NCBI GenBank assembly: GCA_003427395.1
Contig: BFEA01000162.1
Coordinates: 1,916,865-1,941,476 of the forward strand
DNA length: 24,612 bases
Direction of reading: 5' to 3'
Source of the DNA: Chara braunii
Lineage: Eukaryota > Streptophyta > Charophyceae > Charales > Characeae
Below the pieces are notes generated by a model. The model was given only the letters and a program-made list of their open reading frames with translations. It made no database searches and had not been told where the DNA came from. This document shows, piece by piece, positions 17,271 to 24,612 of the stretch. The position numbers and the translations under genes are program-made. The stretch's first letter is position 1; every line of letters begins with the position of its first letter.

Positions 17271-19035
17271 TTTGGGGTGTCTGATTCAAAGATCAGGATT
17301 AGATTCAGCTTCATCCCTTGAGGATTGTCTTCTGTTATCACTAATAACAGGTCGGTTGCCGATTCGTCGGTCTTCGACTCAATTTCAACTCATTCCCCAT
17401 ACTCAACCTAAAAGGCTTTGGCCCTGGTGGTTTTTACTGTTTGTTAGGGGTTTCACCCGGACTTCTATTGAATGGCCATTTAACAAAGGTACTTAGTGTT
17501 TAATTGAGGTTGGTTGGACTGGCAGATGGGGCTTGCATGGCTAAAGCGAAGGGGTATGAGCATAGAGAATGGTTGGGGTTGACTCCGTGTAGTGCGTGTT
17601 TTGTCGCTTGATTCTTGGTGTGGTCACAGGTATGTCTTGTGGCTCGGATTTGGATTTGGGCTGCCTGCGATCTCATATACATATACATGGTTGTGAGTAG
17701 TCCCACTGTGCCTGTGAGAAGTGATCGTCATAACTCTATCCCTCTTCCGTATGTGTGCATGGATATACGTATGATGAGTGTTCGGGAGGCCTAAGAGGCC
17801 ATGTTAACAACCGCGTGAGAGTTGGGATTGAGGGACAGGGAAGACCCTCCCTTCTGCCTATGTGCGTCTTGGGGATTTCTTAGTCGGACGTTGGTCATGG
17901 GCCGGGATTCGAGGTCCTTGTCCAAGACATCCTAAACCCTAGGCCCTGAAGAGGAGGAGCCTCCCCTTGCATAGAGCCTATTTACTTTGGCCGACGGGAC
18001 ACCCCACCTGAAAGCCGGGAACGTCGCGAGGGCCGAACGGCGTGCCCTTCAACCGTTCAATATCATGAGGGGTAACCCCTCGCGATGAGTTCCTTCAGCC
18101 ATTCAATATTGCGAGGCCGAAGCCGCGGTTACCACATATGATTGGCATCAGTGGTTGGCATAAGGTTGGCCTGCGGCCGCGCAATTTTATATCAGAGCCT
18201 GCGTGCGACGCCTCGCCGCCCCAGCGTTTAAAAGTTATGGGACTGCCGGGCTTGCGCGTAGGCGCAGCGCTTGGGATTATTGTACGCCGCCGACACCGCC
18301 CACATAGGGGAAGCGTGTCCCAAGGCCATGAGTTTTGTTTTCAAGGCCAGGAAACCCTTGCCCTATCCCCTCTTATTGGGTTCATGCGCGTCTTGTTGCT
18401 TCTTAGAGATTTTTATGGTTGGACGTTGTAGTCCGTGGCAGCCGTCAAAGTCAAACCCCTTGACTTTCGCCCAGGCCCCGGGGAGGACTCACCCCTAGGG
18501 CCGCGAGAGACGACTACCACCACATGCATGGGCCTGTGTACCACCCACTCTGCATAAGGGTGCAGAAGAGGGTGTGTGGTCTTCAACCTCGCATGGCGGT
18601 TGTCCAGCGTCGAGAGATTAACCCTCAAGGCGCGTGTCAGCCGACACTTGGGTGTCGAATGCGACCCTCGAGATTAACGAGGACCGCGTGAGTATGGGTA
18701 CTACCTGGTACGCCATCATTGCGACTGCCTGTGTACGCTTGCATTGCGAGTCGACATGAGTTAGTCCTGCCTCCGCCCGATTTTTATATCAAGTCTCGCG
18801 CGTGATGCGCACTTGATTTCTGTATCGAAAAGTTATGGGATGGCTACTGAGGGGATAATAGCATTGTCGCGTTGTTTGTCTCGCATTGTCCGTGCTCCAT
18901 AACATATTCTCACTCAAATCCTCCTAGCTAGCTAAGCCTAAATCTACCTCGAGGCGGTGCCCAAAGCAAATGCAGACTCTAGCTGGATCTCCCTTATTCA
19001 GGGTGGATTGCCAGAATCGCCACCTGTCAAAATAT
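17271..19035. other. Non-coding stretch rich in short inverted repeats
   Basis: No open frame has a recognisable product. There are clear perfect hairpins: GAGGGG-taa-CCCCTC (18067-18081), CGACAC-ttgg-GTGTCG (18642-18657), CCTCG-agattaa-CGAGG (18666-18682) and ATCAAGT with ACTTGAT around 16 bases (18788-18817). Two modules resemble each other: 18180-18245 and 18777-18838 share tttatatca, a gcgcgtg/gcgtgcg core and aaaagttatggga. A phrase ttcaaccgttcaatatcatg near 18048 recurs as ttcagccattcaatattgcg near 18095. Confidence 0.5.
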
Positions 19036-19038
19036 AAT

Positions 19039-19690
19039 CTAACTCTTCTAAATCAGGAAGCGCTTCCCGTAGGAAAAGTGCCTTTCCAAAGTTTGTATCA
19101 GCCCAAGTATGAAAACAAAAATAATCTCCAACTCTGGAAAGCTAAATTCTGTCTAACTCCCTGAATCAGTAGAAATTTGGACATCACTCCCTTTAGAAAG
19201 GGATGCTTCCCAAATTTATACTAGGTCAGCTATGAACTCACAAGGCAACTTGAGTTCGACTTAGACAAGTTTTGACTAACTCCTTAGTTTTTGCAGAAAT
19301 TTCGGCAGCCCTCCCTTTAGAAAAGTGCTATTCCAAAATTTATACAAGGCTAAGTTCAGAATCTGAAAATAGCCCTGACTTCTCAAGGTCCAGTTTTGTC
19401 TAACTCCTTGAATTAGCAAAAATTTGGGCAGCACTCCCTTTAGAAAAGGAGACTTTCCAAATTTTTACTAGATCAGATATAAAGAAAAGATAAGTTGAAC
19501 TTTGACAAGTCAAAGTTGACTAACTCCTTGGGTTCGTAGAAATTTCGGCAACGCTTCCCGTAGAGAAAGTAGCTTGCCAAGATTTATACAAAGCCAAGTA
19601 TAACAAAAGATCCCAGGAAATGCAAGAATTGATCCAAGTAAAATAAAGTCAGCTCAGAAAATGCAGGAGTTGACCTAACTCCTATCGCTC
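19039..19690. repeat. Degenerate ~120-bp tandem array with long dyads
   Basis: The anchor ctaactcc(t/c) starts at about 19039 (variant), 19153, 19276, 19400, 19520 and 19675, giving periods of 114, 123, 124, 120 and 155. Each unit has aaattt(t/c)gg, then a central (c)cctttagaaa(g) or cccgtaga, then cc(a)aaattt. In the 19400 unit the outer arms AAAAATTTGG and CCAAATTTTT are a perfect 10-bp match, with CTCCCTTT/AAAAGGAG inside. In the 19153 unit AAATTTGG/CCAAATTT encloses CCCTTT-ag-AAAGGG. A second dyad, AACTTTGAC-aa-GTCAAAGTT, lies at 19498-19517. It is a satellite-like array of folded units. Confidence 0.85.
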
Positions 19691-19927
19691 TAGCACGTGG
19701 CGAGCCTCTAAAGCAACTATCTGTCAACCTGAATCCCAGACCAAGTAGTAATCTCCCTCAGCCACATGCAGGCCAAACCACAAAGGTAAGTACTCTCACC
19801 ACTCCCAAGCCAGTTTAAACAAACAATAGTTCATAATCTCTCAGTCAGTTATCCCCTCATACCCAACTTACATAGGGCATAGGCCAGGCACCTGAACTTA
19901 CAAAGCGCACCCAACTTAGCCAGGCCT
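19691..19927. other. Short non-coding stretch between arrays
   Basis: No gene seen. It contains aaaggtaagtactctc at about 19778, which resembles a 5' splice donor, and a degenerate version of the hairpin core (acctgaacttacaaagc) at 19890-19906 whose flanks are not complementary. The latter may be a decayed member of the family that follows. Confidence 0.4.
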
Positions 19928-19928
19928 A

Positions 19929-19965
19929 AAGTCAGAATACCTAAACTTATAGAGCGTTCTGACTT
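19929..19965. repeat. Hairpin copy 1 (9-bp perfect stem)
   Basis: Arms AAGTCAGAA and TTCTGACTT are perfectly complementary around the constant core, with a T-G closing pair. Confidence 0.93.
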
Positions 19966-20200
19966 GGCCAGGTATACACAAACAGAATGCACAACTACTT
20001 CTCTCTTCTTTGGACGTACGGCTAGACCGCTCTAGCCGCCCTGACTGTTTAAATAGCCAATTTGTATATACCTCTCTGAGCTTAGTCTTCAAAGGGGACA
20101 TAAGGCCGAACCGCTCGACTTAGAACATTGCCCAGCCTGCCCAAGTTTACCTTCAATTATATTTCTTCAATTGTACTCTCTTCTTTTGTGATAAGCTATT

Positions 20201-20233
20201 GTCAGGCTACCTAAACTTATAGAGCGGCCTGAC
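20201..20233. repeat. Hairpin copy 2 (7-bp perfect stem)
   Basis: Arms GTCAGGC and GCCTGAC flank the constant core. Two positions differ from copy 1 (AA to GC next to the loop), and both are compensated on the other arm. Confidence 0.93.
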
Positions 20234-20309
20234 TAGCCTGTTCATAATAACATAGTAATATAATATAGCCAAAATTATATCCATTGGGTTCCAACATGTG
20301 CGAGGCATT

Positions 20310-20346
20310 GGGTCAGACTACCTAAACTTATAGAGCGGTCAGATCC
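20310..20346. repeat. Hairpin copy 3 (9 bp, one mismatch, one wobble)
   Basis: Arms GGGTCAGAC and GTCAGATCC pair at eight of nine positions, with one A-A mismatch and one G-T wobble. The upstream phrase gtgcgaggcattggg recurs before copy 4. Confidence 0.85.
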
Positions 20347-20390
20347 TCGGCCAGGTTCATTCCTTTCTGACCCAGTCTGTGCGAGGCAGT

Positions 20391-20427
20391 GGGACAGGTT
20401 ACCTAAACTTATAGAGCGGCCCGTCCC
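20391..20427. repeat. Hairpin copy 4 (9 bp, one mismatch, one wobble)
   Basis: Arms GGGACAGGT and GCCCGTCCC pair at eight of nine positions: one A-C mismatch, one T-G wobble. Confidence 0.87.
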
Positions 20428-20463
20428 CTGCCAGGATTATCCCCTCAAAACGAAACAGGAGAA

Positions 20464-20500
20464 GGGTTGAGCCACCTAAACTTATAGAGCGGCTCAGACC
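20464..20500. repeat. Hairpin copy 5 (10 bp, one mismatch)
   Basis: Arms GGGTTGAGCC and GGCTCAGACC pair at nine of ten positions, including the C-G pair that closes the 17-nt core and one T-G wobble. Confidence 0.9.
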
Positions 20501-20549
20501 TCCTTGTTCAGAACCAAAGAAACTGAGAGAACCCGAAGTAAAACGAGGC

Positions 20550-20586
20550 AACCCAAGGTACCTAAACTTATAGAGCGCCTTGGGTT
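20550..20586. repeat. Hairpin copy 6 (9-bp perfect stem)
   Basis: Arms AACCCAAGG and CCTTGGGTT are perfectly complementary, and unrelated in sequence to the arms of copies 1-5. Confidence 0.93.
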
Positions 20587-20627
20587 CCTGAAAGTCACTC
20601 ACAGTCAAACCACCACAAGTCAGAGCA

Positions 20628-20660
20628 GTTAGGACACCTAAACTTATAGAGCGTCCTAAC
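20628..20660. repeat. Hairpin copy 7 (8-bp perfect stem)
   Basis: Arms GTTAGGAC and GTCCTAAC are perfectly complementary, with the C-G closing pair included. Confidence 0.93.
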
Positions 20661-20683
20661 CCTCCATGCAATTCACAGCACCA

Positions 20684-20709
20684 GGTCTCCCCAAACTTAT
20701 GGGGACATC
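20684..20709. repeat. Short-loop variant hairpin 8
   Basis: TCCCC and GGGGA close an 8-nt loop, aaacttat, which is the centre of the 17-nt core. Three further outer pairs are possible past a C-C mismatch. Confidence 0.75.
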
Positions 20710-20720
20710 CTAGCCTCCAG

Positions 20721-20759
20721 AGCTCCAGGCTACCTAAACTTATAGAGCGGCCTGAGGCT
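20721..20759. repeat. Hairpin copy 9 (10 bp, one mismatch)
   Basis: Arms AGCTCCAGGC and GCCTGAGGCT flank the full 17-nt core and its T-G closing pair. The mismatch is C-A and one pair is a T-G wobble. Confidence 0.88.
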
Positions 20760-20793
20760 CCATACAACCCAAAAATAAACGAAGTGTTGGGCT

Positions 20794-20811
20794 TCCCCAA
20801 ACTTAAGGGGA
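20794..20811. repeat. Short-loop variant hairpin 10
   Basis: TCCCC and GGGGA close the loop aaacttaa, one base different from variant 8. Confidence 0.75.
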
Positions 20812-22955
20812 CCTCTCATCCTTAATGACCCAGTCAATCTGCACACAATACTGCCTTCCTCCCAACCTCCCCCCAGATGCAACCCACTTCGTTCAGAATC
20901 TGCTTTCAGGCAATCAACAAAACTGAAACTGAGATTGCACACACACTCCTTTACTTTAGTCTGACTTAAGTCCTGACAGTCAAATCAAAATCAAGGTACA
21001 GGATCCAGACAACACACTCAGTCAAGCGTAGAGAGATGTACAGGTAGGGGTTATAGTTGGGTTTATAAACGGAGTCAAGGGTTTACCACTTAGTTCTCTG
21101 CCTCCAGGACTCCCCCTGAGTCCTGACAGAGCTCCCGCAATCGGTGGGGTGTGCCCCCACAAGGCCTTGGTGCGGATTACGGCGTGCAACCCCGCTTGCC
21201 GCCTTCCTCTCAGAACCAAAAGAACAGACTTAGGAAGGCAGAAAAAGAGGGGCAGAGACTATCAGATCCCGAGGGAGAAACACTCAGACTCGCTTGAGAG
21301 GGTCTTCCCACCTTCAGCGCCTTAGGGCCCCACAATGGCGACCAGATCGCACAACAGTCCGGTCAACTAAAGCCAAGCCACCAGCCAACTGATATCCCTT
21401 CGCCCCTCAGTGTTATCCTTATCACGGGAACTGGTCAGTCCCTCCTGATCACGGTGCCTCCACCTCTTTGGCTGAGTCTTTGTCGTGCAACGAGCGGGAA
21501 GTCTAAATGCACCAGGAGGCGCAATCTGACTAACTATGCACAACAAATGCAGCGGACAGATCAGTCGCAGTAGTAGACTTCAGCAGCAGACGCTACCGTA
21601 GTCGCCTCGTAGCCGAAACAGCGAGCGGTGGCTGGCGCAGTCATACCAATATCAGTCCCGCAAGCCAGCGGCTTGCCAACAACGGCTCTGCAACCGCGAT
21701 TCAGCAGGTCCAATAATTCGGTGACTTCGACTCTCAGCCAGCCGGCTGCTTGGACTGCAAGTGGGTCTCCTTCCAAGACCAATCCCAATAGTACGGAGTG
21801 GATATACCCTGCAACCCAACTTCGCCCGCCACGTCTGCCCGCTTGGCAGGGCGTAAAAGCACGCCCGCCCGCTTTTCCCTCCTGCAGCTGATGAGACAAG
21901 CATGTCCCAGCCAGGTACGTATTCAGCCCGCGAGCCGCTCCAGCCACTGTCGGACTCCGGTTAGGCGAGCCTTCCCTTCCGGCTCCGCTCTCGGTGATCA
22001 GGCCGCTACCACGCAGCTAACAGACATCCATGCGCCGGCGATATGCAGGACTTCAATAGCAACAGACCCGGGGAGCCGTGCCGATGCCAACCTCCTAACC
22101 GCCGCCAAAACCAGGGTACGTGCCCTCATGTCGTCATTCTCGTCCCCTTACCCGTACCCTCGAATGGCCCGGGGGAACCTCGCTAGTATTCCCCGAATGC
22201 ACTTGACGGTTTTAGCTTGGCCAGGTTCATCCCCGTGGGGAGGAGGGAGATCAAGCACCCAATCGGCACACATAGCGAGCCAGCCGCGCCCTGAGGGCCG
22301 GCGCAGATGAACCTCCGACCCTGTGCTCGTCTGCTACCACTTTGCCCCCCTCGGCTGGGCTGCTCAGCACGAATTCTCTCTCATACACTGGGTAGGTGTG
22401 TTCCCTCTGTATCCTATCCTTCACACGGACACCCCCCCTTTCTACTAACCTCCACCTAATCCCGCCGTCAGGATTCACTTCGCCCGGGCCAAAATTCTCT
22501 GCTTGTCATCTCGAGCTACCCGAGTCTACTACGAGCCGGGTGCGCCACGCAGTTCCCAGTCCCTTCGCGCATCACCTTTCCCCTCCATCTCTTCCCACAC
22601 TCCTCTGTTCCTCACCCTGACCCCGCCATCCGATTCGCCCGACCCCGAGACCCTTAACTCGACCCCCTTTTCGGCCTTATTCTATCACCGTCCGCGTGCA
22701 CTACCTCCCCTTCGCTGCGCCCTGCCTCGCCCCGTCGCCATCTTCGTTTGTCATTCCTACCGTGGTGACGTCCCTCAAAACGACGTGCTTCGATCGAGAC
22801 ACACACAGCGCTCAGCCTCGGCAAGACTCGGCTCAAAACTCCGAGGGAAAATAGCTCGAGGAGTCAATCTCTCTTCCGACTTATACGCGCCGGCCTTATG
22901 CCGAGGCTGCACGACTCTTTCTGCACCACTCCAAGTTTTCGCGGATCCCCGAAAA
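20812..22955. other. Long stretch with no supported gene
   Basis: Open frames exist on both strands (for example 21561-21947 minus, 21798-22310 plus, 22503-23102 plus), but they overlap one another. Their Arg/Pro/Ser/Ala-rich translations look like GC-rich background and contain no domain I recognise. Three perfect short hairpins fall within 190 bases: GCAAGCC-agc-GGCTTGC (21660-21676), CAGCC-agcc-GGCTG (21735-21748) and CTGCC-cgctt-GGCAG (21835-21849). Confidence 0.5.
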
Positions 22956-23840
22956 ATCTCGACCGGGGTAACTCCCCGTGTTGACCCAAGGGCCCTACGG
23001 TCCCTCCTTTGCACATACCCGGCCTATCTCACGGCCGGGTTCATTCCCCGTCTTGTGGGTGCCCCACCGGCCCCCCCCCTTGCTTTTCGAACGCGTGCCT
23101 GACCCGTCTTACGTCCGGGTGCATCCCTGGACTCTCCACCCGTCAGCCCTACGTAGGGGCCATGCGAACCTTCTCTGTATCGTCCTGATCTTAGCGGATG
23201 TCCCGAAGGACTGCGGCCGGGGCGATGCCCCGCCGCGATCCCAAAAAATCACTCGGCCTCCTTTTCGCTCGTACGTCTCCAGCCAGATCTGCGTCCGGGT
23301 TCACCCCGGATCTGCGCACACCACCTTTGCGCAGTCAGCCACGCAGATCTTCTCTGTATCGTTCTGATTTCAACAGATGCCCCGAAGGACTCGGGGCCAG
23401 GCTGGCGCTTCGTGGCCACCCCAGCAAACAACCATCGGTCGGGCCCCCTCCCTTCTTTCGTACGTACCCGGCGCGATCTGTGTCCGGGTTCTTCCAACTT
23501 ACACAGGGGCCAGATAGATCTCCTCCGTGTTACAACTTTTGACGGGCGCTCCAACGGACTACGCCCGGGCCGATACCCGAGACTATACAGCCTTCTTCTT
23601 GACATGTACCCGGTCTGTCTCTCGCCCGGGTTCTCCCCGAACTCCCCTCGCCTTACCCCCACTGGCCTGTGCGTAACTGGCACAATCCGCGTCCGGATTC
23701 ATTCCGGACTTTTATGTGTCGTCCTTATGCAGAGGCCAGGCAGGCCACCTCGGCCCTGTTCCGTCCTTAACAGGTGTCCAGAGCCCAGCCTGGCCGCAAA
23801 GGTAGCCGGCCCCAGGCCAGACGGAATGTCTGGCCCCACC
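22956..23840. repeat. GC-rich degenerate tandem array (~170-180 bp) with hairpins
   Basis: The phrase ttctctgtatcgtcctgat (23171) recurs as ttctctgtatcgttctgat (23350), and cccgaaggac (23202) recurs at 23381, so the period is 179. A third, more diverged unit is 169 bases later (tccaacggac, 23550), and a fourth is suggested near 23775. Units contain hairpins at like positions: ACCCGGCC/GGCCGGGT (23017-23040), ACCCG/CGGGT (23102-23120), CGGGGC-gat-GCCCCG (23218-23232), CTGCGCA/TGCGCAG (23312-23334), ACCCGG/CCGGGT (23466-23489 and 23608-23631), AATCCG-cgtc-CGGATT (23684-23699) and GTCCGGA-ttcat-TCCGGAC (23691-23709). I do not regard the open frames through it as genes. Confidence 0.8.
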
Positions 23841-24612
23841 CACAAGTTTCGTCATCAAGCACCGATTTGCATTTCAACAGCTCATGGACGTACCCACCGC
23901 GGCTTTCGCGCCCTCATACGAGCGCAAAAAGGAGGTAGTAACAAGACTTCGGTACAGATAAACCATACATGCTTTGACATATGGGACTCCGCAAAATGTG
24001 CGGCAGTCGGACGGAAACCGCGGCCCCCATAACTATAAAAGGCGAAGGGGATAGTCCCTTAGGCCCATCAACCCCTCAAGCCTCGCCGCCACGCTCCTCC
24101 GCTCCTCTCCGCATGCCGTTGGCCTCGATCCCTGTGTCCGCTGCACACCAGTCCACCGCTGTAACCAATAGGGCTAAGCCCAAGCCTGGTACCAGCAGGC
24201 GCGGCCTCCCATATAAGGTGGTGCCGCGAGGCGCTCCGGGCCAAGATACCACCCTGGCCGCTTCTTCAATCCCATTCGTTCCCACGACCCCCTAAGTGTC
24301 CGCGTCGGTCTACCACCCCGCGCCGTGGCCGTCCCATGAACCTATCTGCGCGCCAGCCCTACCCTCGGTCACGCACACCTATCAAGAGCAACCTTTCATT
24401 CCCTAACCAAGGCCGTAACACGGTCCAGGTCGGTCGGCTACCCCGGCCGCCCACTCAATCCGAAAAATCACACGCGCGCCTTAAAATTGCGCGCCCACGT
24501 ACTCCCTACCAGGACAAGGCAGACCCTTGCCTACGTGCGGGCGGCCCTCACATTTCCCCGCACGGGCACTCGAGATCCAGGTTAACCGAACCTTTCTGTC
24601 ACTTGCAAAAAC
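23841..24612. other. GC-rich stretch with no supported gene
   Basis: Plus-strand open frames (to 24032 and 23981-24295) are Pro/Arg/Ser-rich and domainless. No RNA gene or clear repeat could be identified up to the window end. Confidence 0.45.

Larger units (their letters stand above)
19928..20811. repeat. Array of hairpin elements: constant 17-nt loop, co-varying stems
   Basis: Eight copies of the identical 17-mer acctaaacttatagagc are each closed by a T-G or C-G pair and then by 5-10 paired bases. The arms differ between copies but match within each copy. Two further copies keep only the core aaactta(t/a) closed by CCCC/GGGG. Cores begin at 19939, 20209, 20320, 20401, 20474, 20560, 20636 and 20732, with short variants at 20693 and 20799; spacing is mostly 67-111 bases. 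Sequence after each right arm also retains a weak common phrase (gccaggttcat, gccaggattat, gcctgttcata), so units were once longer. Minus-strand frames through the core read LYKFR or RSISLG, but I see no sign that it is coding. Confidence 0.92.

Noticed and set aside
17930-17946. cctaaaccctagg as an interstitial plant-type telomere repeat
   Set aside because: Only about one and a half units are present; chance occurrence is likely.
18186-18196. tatcagagc on the plus strand as an initiator-Met primer-binding site of another LTR element
   Set aside because: The conserved TGG start is absent, and no LTR end or gag follows; the phrase belongs to a repeated hairpin module.
19776-19795. aaaggtaagtactctc as a 5' splice site of a host gene
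   Set aside because: No coding exon upstream and no matching acceptor or downstream exon could be found.
19928-20811. Regularly spaced identical 17-mers as a CRISPR array
   Set aside because: Spacing is uneven (67-270 bases), the conserved part is the loop rather than a whole repeat, no cas genes are present and the genome is eukaryotic.
20399-20942. Minus-strand open frames through the hairpin array (LYKFR and RSISLG repeats) as a repetitive protein
   Set aside because: The repeated peptide comes from the 17-nt core read in two frames; the frames end at random places and the pairing constraint explains the conservation better.
21561-21947. 128-residue minus-strand open frame as a small host protein
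   Set aside because: No recognisable domain; it overlaps open frames in two other registers and contains three short palindromes, so GC-rich background is more likely.
22503-24295. Long plus-strand open frames in the GC-rich end of the window
   Set aside because: They overlap frames on both strands, are Arg/Pro/Ser-rich without domains and run through tandem repeats; stop-poor GC-rich sequence explains them.

Overview
This is a gene-poor, transposon-rich piece of a eukaryotic nuclear genome. The evidence is three non-LTR (LINE) retrotransposon relics, one Ty3/gypsy relic with a gag-pol internal region, poly(A) tails, tandem repeats and long stretches without coding capacity. The gag N-terminus (a short MVETRSG leader followed by a Glu/Lys/Gln-rich coiled coil) and the translated hairpin repeats near 20 kb look to me like predicted proteins of the charophyte alga Chara braunii. 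That organism guess comes from memory and was not checked. I see no intact host gene. Two copies of a synthetic mate-pair junction adapter show that parts of the window are assembly artefacts.

Layout. 1-184: a ~124-bp repeat unit, a truncated adapter and a (CT)n tract. 262-520: G-rich block. 525-2382 (minus): LINE A, with AP-endonuclease, linker and the first part of RT. 2487-6868 (minus): LINE B, with poly(A), 3' region, zinc-binding C-terminus of ORF2 and a long ORF1; endonuclease and RT are missing. 6870-7305: the ~124-bp repeats again, split by a near-complete adapter. 7306-8281 (minus): LINE C, RT and upstream linker. 8282-10340: no recognised gene. 10341-15966 (minus): gypsy internal region in the order gag coiled coil, capsid, zinc knuckle, protease, RT, RNase H, integrase, chromodomain-like tail. 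Every part is broken by stops or small indels. 15967-17270: its 5' side, with a phased cluster of ten GGTCAA-type motifs. 17270-24612: no coding gene, but an unusual density of dyad-symmetric repeats.

The most unusual content is three hairpin-rich arrays. At 19.93-20.81 kb, eight copies of an invariant 17-nt core (acctaaacttatagagc) are each flanked by arms that differ from copy to copy yet stay complementary within each copy. Upstream of it, at 19.04-19.69 kb, is a ~120-bp tandem array whose units carry long dyads. At 22.96-23.84 kb is a GC-rich ~170-180-bp array with co-varying hairpins. Loop conserved with stem co-varying is the signature of a maintained structure, or of an insertion process that makes inverted arm copies. 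This is the best candidate here for something undescribed.

All four recognisable retroelements lie on the minus strand. None can be autonomous: LINE A stops before the RT catalytic motif, LINE B has lost endonuclease and RT, LINE C is cut in RT motif A, and the gypsy copy has at least six in-frame stops, one exactly at the third catalytic residue of integrase.
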